Assembly: GCA_964619315.1 (NCBI GenBank)
Contig: CAZUEH010000024.1
Coordinates: 1-18,774 of the forward strand
Source: Fimisoma sp964619315
Lineage (GTDB): Bacteria > Bacillota > Clostridia > Peptostreptococcales > Anaerovoracaceae
Direction: 5' to 3'
Length of the DNA: 18,774 nt
Positions 7,505-14,296 of the stretch are shown here, one piece after another. Under the pieces are notes generated by a model. The model worked only from the letters and a program-made list of their open reading frames with translations. It did no database searches and had not been told where the DNA came from. The stretch's first letter is position 1, and every line of letters begins with the position of its first letter. A program made the translations under genes and the position numbers.

Positions 7505-9514
7505 TTAATAAGCATTGTATGGGTTTATATCTAAGTCCATATTACACTTTAATTTTTCTTTTATTATTACTTTATTAAAACTTTCCAGATAATAAACATA
7601 CTTGTTTCGTTCGCCTTTTGGACATTTTATCAATATATAAAATCTTATTGCATCCTTGCCTTTAAAGCTCATGGACATTTTAGGTCCGAGAATTTGTTTG
7701 GCTATGTCGCCTTTTAAGGCATTTTCTATATATGCTCTGCACCTTTTGCTACAATCGATAGCTGTTTTTTCATCCTCCGACGTGAAGTTGACCATTATCA
7801 AATCCGTGAATGGTGGATACTCCATCAGCTCTCGCAGTTTTATTTCTTCATCGAAGAAATTTTGATAATTATGATTAGCTGCAGCTACGAGTGCATAGTT
7901 GTCTGGTTCGTAGGACTGTATTATTACTGAGCCTTGGTGTTCTCTTCTTCCTGCTCTTCCAGCCGCCTGCGTTACAAGCTGAAAAGTTCTTTCGGTGGAC
8001 CTATAATCAGGAATGTTTAATCCTGTATCCGCCGCAATTACTCCGACAAGTCCTACATTTTCAAAGTCAAGGCCTTTTGCCACAAGTTGAGTTCCTATTA
8101 GGATTTGAGTTTCGCCTTTGACAAAGCCATTTAAAATTCTATCCAAATCTTTTCTGGTTTTTAGGGCATCAATATCCAAACGATCTGTAGTCACGTCAGG
8201 AAAATACTTTTTAACCATTTCTTCTACTTGTTCAGTTCCTATCCCAAAATGTTTTATATATGAACTTCCGCATTCAGGGCAGCTTTTGGGAACCTCTGAT
8301 GTTTTGCCACAATAGTGACATACAAGTTTGTCTTTGGATTTATGATAAGTTAGAGAAATTCCACATTCCTCGCACTTCATTACTTTGCCACATTCTCTGC
8401 AAGAAACAAAATTGGAATATCCTCTTCGGTTTTGCAAAAGTATGCACTGACGTCCAGCCTCAAGTTCTTCGTTTATTCTTTGGTACAACCTACGGCTAAA
8501 GATAGTGGTATTACCTTCTTTTAGCTCATCTCTCATGTCTACAATTTCGACCTCTGGAAGAGGTGTCTCATTATATCGTTTTTTGAGAGTCAAAAGTTTA
8601 TATATGCCTTGTTGCGCTCTATAATAGGACACTACCGACGGAGTTGCACTGCCTAAGAGAAGTACTCCTTTATAGTAGGAAAGACGCTTAAGAGCCAAGT
8701 CTACAGTATCGTACCTAGGTATCATATCTGCCTTATAACTAGCCTCTTGCTCTTCATCCATAATTATTAGGCCTATATCAACTAGTGGTGCAAATACTCC
8801 AAGTCGTGCTCCGATTACGATTTTAGCTTTTCCGTCTTTTATTCGTCGCCATTCATCGTATCTTTCTCTAAGAGTCAGTTTGCTATGTAGTACTGCTATG
8901 GTTTCTTTTCCAAACCTACCAGTCAAAATTTCTATAATCTGCTTTGTCAACGATATTTCAGGTACTAACATTATGGCAGTTTTGCCCATAGACAAAGTCA
9001 TTTCTATGGCTTCCATATATACCTGAGTTTTACCACTTGAGGTTACTCCATTTAACAAAAAGTTCACTTGCTCATTAGCGGCAATCCCTTGATTTATTTC
9101 ATTGACTGCCTTTTGCTGCTCATCAGTAAGTCTTTCCGGCTTATTATATGTGCCGGCTATGTTTTTATATGGTTCCTTTTCTTTTCCTGGTTTCGGTGCT
9201 TTGCCTTCTGTCACAAAACATTTGAAGCCATCGTAGTATTTGATGCCATATCTTTGTTTCATCCAAAGCGTCGTTTTGATCATCTCTTCTGAAAAATAAG
9301 ATTGCTCAGTTACTGCCAATGCACTTTTTATCTTTTCATCAGGACAGCCAGGAGATTCAATAATCTGACACACTATACCTGGTTTTTCTTTGTTGTGAGT
9401 TCCAAAAGGCACCAAAACCAAATCCCCTACTTTAACATCTTCATCCGTCTTATAGGTAAAAAGGTCGTCAATATATTTACTTTTATTGTTCACAGCAACA
9501 TTGATATAAATCAT
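7505..9514 (-). CDS. priA: Primosomal replication restart helicase PriA
   Basis: PriA is a 3'-to-5' superfamily 2 helicase that recognises stalled or collapsed forks and reloads the replicative helicase. In the 669 residues I see an N-terminal 3'-end-binding domain (about 1-100), Walker A GVTSSGKT (156-163), a motif II reading DEEQ (253-256) where the well-studied enzymes have DEEH, and GSATPS (288-293). Eight zinc-binding cysteines follow in four CxxC pairs (C372/375, C381/384, C399/402, C412/415), then GTQLVAKGLDF (474-484) and QAAGRAGR (516-523). The length is at the short end for the family. The ribosome binding site AAAGGA overlaps the asnA stop codon. Confidence 0.96.
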   Translation of the reverse strand: MIYINVAVNNKSKYIDDLFTYKTDEDVKVGDLVLVPFGTHNKEKPGIVCQIIESPGCPDEKIKSALAVTEQSYFSEEMIKTTLWMKQRYGIKYYDGFKCFVTEGKAPKPGKEKEPYKNIAGTYNKPERLTDEQQKAVNEINQGIAANEQVNFLLNGVTSSGKTQVYMEAIEMTLSMGKTAIMLVPEISLTKQIIEILTGRFGKETIAVLHSKLTLRERYDEWRRIKDGKAKIVIGARLGVFAPLVDIGLIIMDEEQEASYKADMIPRYDTVDLALKRLSYYKGVLLLGSATPSVVSYYRAQQGIYKLLTLKKRYNETPLPEVEIVDMRDELKEGNTTIFSRRLYQRINEELEAGRQCILLQNRRGYSNFVSCRECGKVMKCEECGISLTYHKSKDKLVCHYCGKTSEVPKSCPECGSSYIKHFGIGTEQVEEMVKKYFPDVTTDRLDIDALKTRKDLDRILNGFVKGETQILIGTQLVAKGLDFENVGLVGVIAADTGLNIPDYRSTERTFQLVTQAAGRAGRREHQGSVIIQSYEPDNYALVAAANHNYQNFFDEEIKLRELMEYPPFTDLIMVNFTSEDEKTAIDCSKRCRAYIENALKGDIAKQILGPKMSMSFKGKDAIRFYILIKCPKGERNKYVYYLESFNKVIIKEKLKCNMDLDINPYNAY

Positions 9515-9523
9515 GTCTTTCCT

Positions 9524-10534
9524 TTACAGCAGATGAATGTTGTGAGCTTCGCACGTTTTAATCATTTCAGTTGGCCATACGGAGGCTTGTACTTCCCCTA
9601 TATGGGCTTTTCTGAGGAAAAACATACAAAGTCTGCTTTGTCCAATTCCTCCACCTATGGTGTAAGGTAGTCTGTCCTCTAAAATAGCCTTTTGGAAAGG
9701 TAGTCCTGCTCTATCCTGGCAACCCTCAGCTTCTAACTGTTTTGCCATTGCTGTAGCATCTACTCGTATTCCCATTGAAGATATTTCAAAAGCTCTGTCT
9801 AAAATCTCATTCCAAAGAATTATGTCTCCGTTTAATTCCCAATCATCATAGTCTGGAGAACGACCGTCGTGTTTTTCTCCAGATGCAAGTTTGCCACCTA
9901 TTTTCGTGATGAATACTGCTCCATGCTCTTTGGTTATTGCATCTTCTCTCTCTTTTGCAGTAAGAGAAGGATACATATCTTCCAATTCTTGAGTTGTTAC
10001 GAAGAATATTTCATTAGGGATTTCAGTCTGAATGTTTCTATAAAGTCTATTCACATAATCCCCAAGGTTTTTAATTGCGTTGTATATTGTAGTAACCGTT
10101 TCCTTTAGATATTCTTCAGTTCTTTGCTCTTTGGTTATTACTTTTTCCCAATCCCACTGGTCTACATAAACTGAATGGAGGTTATCAAGATCCTCATCTC
10201 TTCTTATAGCATTCATGTCTGTATATATACCATTGCCTGGTTTTATCTCATATTTGCCTAAGGCCATTCTCTTCCATTTAGCTAAGGATTGAACTACTTC
10301 TACTTGTAATTCATCTATATCTTTTAATGTGAAGGTAACTCTTCTCTCCACACCGTTGAGATTGTCATTAAGCCCAGTTGATGGGTCTACAAACAGCGGT
10401 GCTGATACTCTGCGCAAATTAAGACCATAGGCCAGTTCTTGCTGAAAGTAATCTTTTATTTTTTTGATGGCTCTTTGGCTCTCCATCAAATCAATAAGTG
10501 GATCATAGTTTTCTGGTAAAATTAAGTGTGACAT
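9524..10534 (-). CDS. asnA: Aspartate-ammonia ligase (asparagine synthetase A)
   Basis: AsnA makes asparagine from aspartate, ammonia and ATP; it is a class II aminoacyl-tRNA-synthetase-like enzyme. Recognisable stretches are SQRAIKKIKDYFQ, RVSAPLFVDP, GLNDNLNGVERRV, YVDQWDWEKV and the C-terminal TIGGGIGQSRLCMF motif 3-like region. The frame is open up to an ATG at 10570, but I choose 10534. It is preceded by GGAGGGA with a good spacer, the protein begins MSHLILPENYDP, and the longer start would overlap queH. This gives 336 residues against 330 in Escherichia coli. It sits between queH (19 bases) and priA (9 bases), an unusual but tight placement that implies expression from the queH promoter. 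Confidence 0.95.
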   Translation of the reverse strand: MSHLILPENYDPLIDLMESQRAIKKIKDYFQQELAYGLNLRRVSAPLFVDPSTGLNDNLNGVERRVTFTLKDIDELQVEVVQSLAKWKRMALGKYEIKPGNGIYTDMNAIRRDEDLDNLHSVYVDQWDWEKVITKEQRTEEYLKETVTTIYNAIKNLGDYVNRLYRNIQTEIPNEIFFVTTQELEDMYPSLTAKEREDAITKEHGAVFITKIGGKLASGEKHDGRSPDYDDWELNGDIILWNEILDRAFEISSMGIRVDATAMAKQLEAEGCQDRAGLPFQKAILEDRLPYTIGGGIGQSRLCMFFLRKAHIGEVQASVWPTEMIKTCEAHNIHLL

Positions 10535-10553
10535 TATGTTTCCCTCCAATAAA

Positions 10554-11198
10554 TTATTTTGAAAACTCACAGCCGCAGTAATTCTGCCTGTAAAGTTTAT
10601 ATTCCTTTGATATATGAATACTTCTTTGAAATCCTGCTTTTTTCTTGAAGTCGATATCTAAAAATTCAATCCCATACTTGTTTGCCAACTCACAGCCTAT
10701 GGCAGAAACTAAATTATAGTTTTTGTGAGGACTAACAGTTAGTGTAGTTGCAAAAATGCTGTTGCCGGTTCGCATAGCTGCTTGTGCTGTTCTCTCTAAT
10801 CGAAGCTTGAAACATTGTGTGCATCTCGCTCCGCCCTCTGGTTCAGACTCAAGCCCTTTTGCTATATTATAGAATTCTTCCGGAAAATACTCACCTTCTA
10901 TAAATTCTACATGGTCCTCATCTGGCAATTTTTCGTTATGTTTTTTTATAAAATCAATCTGGGATTCTTTTCGTTTTTCATACTCTTCTTTTTCAGTTAT
11001 ATTTGGATTGTAGAAAAAAATAGTTATTTTATAGTTAGGCAAAAGTCTTTCAATGCAGGCAGTACTACATGGTCCACAGCAAGAATGAAGAAGAACTCTG
11101 TTCTTAGTTACTAATAAATCCGTAGTATCTTTGAGCAATTCTTGTTTATTTTGCTGGCATTTTTCGTTTTGTACCTGTGGTTGAACTTTTTTAACCAT
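10554..11198 (-). CDS. queH: Epoxyqueuosine reductase QueH
   Basis: QueH (formerly DUF208) carries out the last step of queuosine synthesis in tRNA, reducing epoxyqueuosine at position 34. It is the iron-sulfur enzyme that replaces cobalamin-dependent QueG in many bacteria. The 214 residues show the family cysteines: HSCCGPCSTAC (C40, C41, C44), the pair C126/C129 in ARCTQCF, and C208/C210 in NYCGCEFSK. Other family segments are YNPNITEKEEYEKR and TLTVSPHKN. The first 33 residues before the catalytic core are extra, charged and low in conservation. The AAGGAAA site before this ATG supports the full-length start. It is the first gene of the long minus-strand operon and has a structured leader (see 11269-11299). 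Confidence 0.93.
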   Translation of the reverse strand: MVKKVQPQVQNEKCQQNKQELLKDTTDLLVTKNRVLLHSCCGPCSTACIERLLPNYKITIFFYNPNITEKEEYEKRKESQIDFIKKHNEKLPDEDHVEFIEGEYFPEEFYNIAKGLESEPEGGARCTQCFKLRLERTAQAAMRTGNSIFATTLTVSPHKNYNLVSAIGCELANKYGIEFLDIDFKKKAGFQRSIHISKEYKLYRQNYCGCEFSK

Positions 11199-11218
11199 AA
11201 CTGATTTCCTTTTGATGC

Positions 11219-11238
11219 GGGCTTGTTTTAGAAAGCCC
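11219..11238 (-). promoter_or_regulatory. Short hairpin next to the queH ribosome binding site
   Basis: In the minus-strand transcript GGGCTT pairs with AAGCCC across an 8-base loop, ending about 7 bases before the AAGGAAA ribosome binding site of queH. There is no U-run, so it is not a terminator. It could influence ribosome access or be incidental. Confidence 0.35.
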
Positions 11239-11268
11239 TATTTGATATGATGTATTTGTAACATGGTT

Positions 11269-11299
11269 TAACGGTTGCTACCTTGCGATAACACCGTTA
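11269..11299 (-). promoter_or_regulatory. Structured RNA hairpin with GCAA tetraloop in queH leader
   Basis: Read on the minus strand, TAACGGTGTTATC (11299-11287) pairs with GGTAGCAACCGTTA (11282-11269) around a GCAA loop. This makes 13 base pairs, including two U-G pairs, with a single bulged A. A GNRA loop closed by C-G is a hallmark of selected RNA structure. The two U-G pairs would be A-C mismatches in the plus-strand transcript, so the fold belongs to the queH transcript. It would begin about 8 bases after the predicted start site. It matches no riboswitch class I can recognise. On DNA the outer arms also flank the -35 to -10 region of the divergent gene, so an operator role is the alternative. 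Confidence 0.5.
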
Positions 11300-11303
11300 T
11301 AAT
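11275..11303 (+). promoter_or_regulatory. Sigma-A-type promoter for the radical SAM gene
   Basis: TTGCTA (11275-11280), a 17-base spacer and a consensus TATAAT (11298-11303) are followed by the gene start at 11357, giving an untranslated leader of about 47 bases. The inverted repeat TAACGGT/ACCGTTA overlaps both hexamers. Confidence 0.6.
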
Positions 11304-11313
11304 ACCACCAACC

Positions 11314-11342
11314 ATTGTATCATAAAACTGCAACAAGTTAAA
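11314..11342 (-). promoter_or_regulatory. Candidate promoter for the queH operon
   Basis: On the minus strand an extended -10, TGATACAAT (hexamer TACAAT, 11319-11314), has a 17-base spacer to a weak -35, TTTAAC (11342-11337). Transcription would start near 11307 and give a leader of about 110 bases for queH. It faces the divergent gene's promoter, and the two transcripts would run through each other's promoters. Confidence 0.4.
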
Positions 11343-11356
11343 GGATTTACAACGAT

Positions 11357-12280
11357 ATGAAAGAAATTTTTAAGAAGGAAATTCCATCTTTTTTTGAAGA
11401 TCAAAGATTTAATTCAGCTAATCTTTGGCTCAAGAATAAATTTAATAGCAAAACCATCAAATTAGCTATTGATGGTGATTTTACATGTCCAAATAGAGAT
11501 GGTACAAAAGGCACTGGCGGTTGTACATTTTGCTCTGATTCTGGCTCGGGAGAGTTCGCTTCTACTATTGAAGACCAGATTAAGCTGCTCTCCGCCAAAT
11601 GGCCTAATGCCAAATATCTAGGATATTTTCAAAATCATACCAACACATATGCCCCTGTGGATCAACTTCGTGAAAAGTATTATTCGGTTTTAGCCAATCC
11701 TAAGATTAAAGGACTCGTAATAGGTACCCGCCCTGATTGCCTTTCTGATGAGGTTTTAGATTTGCTAGAAGAAATAAACAAGGAACATTTTTTATGGATT
11801 GAACTAGGACTTCAAACCATTCATCAGTCTACCGCCGATGATTTTAATCGTTGTTATGATTTGAATGTTTTTGATGATGCTGTTCGCAAACTCAGCCAGC
11901 GCAATATAAAATATGTGGTTCATGTAATTTTAGGACTGCCTGGCGAAACTGATGAAATGATGCTTCAATCTGTTGAATATGTTTCCACTCGCCCGGGAAT
12001 ATTCGGAATGAAGCTTCATCTACTTAATATTGTAAAGGGCTCTGTAATGGAAAAAACTCATGGGGATTATTCCTCCTTTGATTCAATAGACTCATATGTG
12101 GATTTGATAGTACGCTGCCTTGAAATAATTCCGCCTAATGTGACTATCCACAGGCTTACTGGAGATGCACCAAGGTCCATCCTCATAAGCCCACATTGGA
12201 GCTTCAATAAGCGCACTATACTCAACCGCATAAATGATCAGCTCCACTTAAGAAACACTTGGCAAGGCAAAAAATCATAA
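11357..12280 (+). CDS. TIGR01212-family radical SAM protein (YtqA-like)
   Basis: This is a radical SAM enzyme of the YtqA/YhcC group (TIGR01212), related to the Elp3 radical SAM fold; I know of no firmly established substrate. In 307 residues the cluster-binding cysteines are C44, C56 and C59. They sit in the family-specific context CPNRDGT...GGCTFCS, where the first spacing is long rather than the usual CxxxCxxC. FQNHTNTYAP, LVIGTRPDCL, ELGLQTIH, HVILGLPGETDEMM and the C-terminal HRLTGDAPRS are also typical. The ATG is preceded by AAGGA at 11341 with an 11-base spacer. It is a single-gene unit with its own promoter and a terminator immediately downstream, oriented away from the queH operon. 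Confidence 0.92.
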   Translation: MKEIFKKEIPSFFEDQRFNSANLWLKNKFNSKTIKLAIDGDFTCPNRDGTKGTGGCTFCSDSGSGEFASTIEDQIKLLSAKWPNAKYLGYFQNHTNTYAPVDQLREKYYSVLANPKIKGLVIGTRPDCLSDEVLDLLEEINKEHFLWIELGLQTIHQSTADDFNRCYDLNVFDDAVRKLSQRNIKYVVHVILGLPGETDEMMLQSVEYVSTRPGIFGMKLHLLNIVKGSVMEKTHGDYSSFDSIDSYVDLIVRCLEIIPPNVTIHRLTGDAPRSILISPHWSFNKRTILNRINDQLHLRNTWQGKKS

Positions 12281-12298
12281 TTCAATCAAAGCAATTAT

Positions 12299-12332
12299 AA
12301 AACCTCGAGAAAAATCTCGAGGTTTGTTTTTT
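12299..12332. terminator. Bidirectional terminator between convergent genes
   Basis: AAACCTCGAGA (12300-12310) pairs perfectly over 11 bp with TCTCGAGGTTT (12315-12325), with a 4-base loop and a T6 run from 12327 on the plus strand. It ends the radical SAM gene at 12280. On the minus strand it follows the mgtC-like stop codon directly, the stop overlapping the T run. Confidence 0.9.
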
Positions 12333-13026
12333 ATGATATTTCTTCAATATAATGAATGTATTCCACATCTAATATTTCATCCATAACCAACGCATGATCT
12401 TTTTTCTTCATCATGTCTAACTCCACCTTTAGTGGCACATCAGTATCAAGAATGGATATATCTTTTCTTCTTTCTAATGAGATTATTACATATCCGCAAT
12501 CTCTCAAAAATGATAAGAATGGCTCGACGCCACGTCGTTCAACCTCAACATAGAGTTCAATAGTTCTTGTGTGGTTTTCAACATATCTAGCCATGTAGTA
12601 CATGTAATATGTAGTAACAAATATTAATACAAAGCATATTAGTCCTGCCCATATAAACCCCGCGCCTATAGCCATTCCCATTGCGGCAGTAACCCACAGG
12701 CCAGCGGCTGTCGTCAACCCTTTTATCTGTTTTCTATCAGTTACTATTATAGTCCCTGCTCCCAAAAATCCTATTCCACATAATATTTGTGATGGGATTC
12801 TGCTTATGTCAGCATATCCTTGTCCTGAATTTGCTAGATAAAGACCTAGAAGAGTTGCAAGTGCAGATCCTAAGCAAACAAGTGCAAAGGTTCTTATACC
12901 TGCTGCATATCTTTTGTGTGCTCTTTCCATACCAACAAAGCTTCCTAGCACCATTGCTAAAAGCAATCTAGTCGCAATAGATGCCAAGGTGAGTTCTTCA
13001 AAAAAAGTCTCTATTTCATTAAACAT
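12331..13026 (-). CDS. MgtC/SapB-family membrane protein
   Basis: MgtC/SapB proteins are inner-membrane proteins linked in some bacteria to growth in low magnesium, acid stress or inhibition of ATP synthase; the role here is not known. The 231-residue protein has the family signature GMERAHKRYAAGIRTFALV near the N-terminus (E34, R35, R45). Hydrophobic helices lie at about 17-33, 46-64, 82-98 and 105-142, and a soluble C-terminal ACT-like domain (about 155-231) follows. QILCGIGFLGAGTI and GLTTAAGLWVTAAMG are characteristic. It has a GGGGGG-rich ribosome binding site and lies 39 bases downstream of the cohesin-type gene, last before the terminator. It may be carried in this operon without functional connection. 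Confidence 0.9.
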   Translation of the reverse strand: MFNEIETFFEELTLASIATRLLLAMVLGSFVGMERAHKRYAAGIRTFALVCLGSALATLLGLYLANSGQGYADISRIPSQILCGIGFLGAGTIIVTDRKQIKGLTTAAGLWVTAAMGMAIGAGFIWAGLICFVLIFVTTYYMYYMARYVENHTRTIELYVEVERRGVEPFLSFLRDCGYVIISLERRKDISILDTDVPLKVELDMMKKKDHALVMDEILDVEYIHYIEEIS

Positions 13027-13065
13027 TGTAGTGAATCCCCCCTTGTTTGTCAGCTATTGATATTT

Positions 13066-14283
13066 TTACTCGAATTCGTCTTTTCTTTTATTCCTAACAA
13101 TACTAATTTGCAAAATCAAGATTATACCAGCTAATGCTACAGCGGTACCACCAAGGGTTAACAATAAAATTTTATCGTTTTTTGATATAACTCCGCCGTC
13201 TTCTCCGTTAAGTTTTGCAAGTAGCTGTACGTACTCAATTGCATCTTCTACAGAGATCTGTGCATAACTCTTAAAAGTATCTGTTTCTTCATCATAGAAG
13301 AACCATTTTTCATCCCCGGTACTCTGATCTTTTAATAATGCAAAAGTATATTTTAAGCTTTCGTCTTTTATTACTGGAATTTCTTTATCACCATACTGAG
13401 TCACCGTCATTATAAAACCCTTAGGGATTGTATTCTCATCGTAACTCTCTTGAACAACATAATCCTTATCTTCTACCGTTACAATTATGTCTGTTGGTGT
13501 TTCTTCAGGGTTGTCATTAGGTGTTTCTTCAGATGGATCATCTGTAGACCCTGTAGATCCGCTTGACCCTCTATTTATAGTTACCTTATAAGTCTTTGTG
13601 CTTCCGTTTTGTGCCGTTACCGTTACCGATCTTACATTCTTACCCATAGACAAGTTTTTATTGCCAGAAACGGAAATTTTAGCCTTGGAATCCTGCGGTG
13701 TGGCACTCATGGTACAAACCTTAACATCTTCACCTACGTTTACTGTATAAGAAGTTACAGATGGTGAAAAAGATGGTGATAAGGTTCCTGCAGATACTTT
13801 GAGGCTAGAAAGATTAGCATTGCCTGACACCGTTGGCGATGCGTCTTTAACTGTAACTGTTGCACTTTTGTTAGCTACGCTCAAATCCTTTCCATCATAG
13901 TCTACTACTCCACCGCCACCAGTAGATACTGTGACAGAAGAACTCCCTGGTTTTAATGCCTTGAAAGTAAGTGTGACAGTTAGGCTCGATCTTTGGTTTC
14001 CATCCCCTGCAATGACAGAAATCACTCCTGATGCAGAAGTTGGACCAGTCCCACCTGAGCAGCCTGTATATTGTAATACTGAAGAATCATATCTTATGTC
14101 TGTTGCTGCGATGCCAAAAGTTGCTCCGGAATACGTATATGTTATTCTTACTGTATCCCCCTTGTTATATGTTCCGCCACCGGATACCGAGACATTGGCA
14201 GCAGCTCCAAATGCACTTGTCACATTACAAAGTGAAAGGACAAGCGATAATATTAAAATCAATAGAACTAGTCTTCTTTTCAT
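13066..14283 (-). CDS. Membrane-anchored protein with cohesin-like domain
   Basis: A surface protein of 405 residues. In order: signal peptide (about 1-27); a cohesin-like domain (about 29-146) with GDTVRITYTYSG, IRYDSSVLQYTG and SSLTVTLTFKAL, the strand pattern of type I cohesins; a cadherin-like beta-sandwich (about 153-238, ending SVTVTAQNGSTKTYKVTINR); an acidic Ser/Thr/Pro/Glu linker (about 239-265); and a further extracellular segment with no domain I recognise. A transmembrane helix (about 371-396) and a short basic tail RNKRKDEFE end it. The topology is outside with a C-terminal anchor; no SLH, LPXTG or convincing lipobox is present. It starts 13 bases after a dockerin-bearing hydrolase, so I infer that it receives that dockerin. 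Cohesins resemble CBM-type beta-sandwiches, and binding is not proven by sequence. Confidence 0.8.
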   Translation of the reverse strand: MKRRLVLLILILSLVLSLCNVTSAFGAAANVSVSGGGTYNKGDTVRITYTYSGATFGIAATDIRYDSSVLQYTGCSGGTGPTSASGVISVIAGDGNQRSSLTVTLTFKALKPGSSSVTVSTGGGGVVDYDGKDLSVANKSATVTVKDASPTVSGNANLSSLKVSAGTLSPSFSPSVTSYTVNVGEDVKVCTMSATPQDSKAKISVSGNKNLSMGKNVRSVTVTAQNGSTKTYKVTINRGSSGSTGSTDDPSEETPNDNPEETPTDIIVTVEDKDYVVQESYDENTIPKGFIMTVTQYGDKEIPVIKDESLKYTFALLKDQSTGDEKWFFYDEETDTFKSYAQISVEDAIEYVQLLAKLNGEDGGVISKNDKILLLTLGGTAVALAGIILILQISIVRNKRKDEFE

Positions 14284-14296
14284 TGTTAATCCTTAC

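Noticed and set aside
10535..10570. Longer asnA start at 10570, adding 12 residues
   Set aside because: It would overlap queH and lacks a ribosome binding site, while the ATG at 10534 has GGAGGGA and matches the family N-terminus.
11199..11356. preQ1 riboswitch upstream of queH
   Set aside because: The small preQ1-I pattern (short GC stem, then an A-rich tail pairing into the loop next to the RBS) is not visible. The hairpins present do not fit a class I can name, so I report only a structured leader.
14226..14232. Lipoprotein cysteine (LSLC) in the signal peptide of the cohesin-type protein
   Set aside because: The residue before the cysteine is Leu rather than Gly, Ala or Ser, a normal signal peptidase I site follows, and the protein already has a C-terminal membrane helix.
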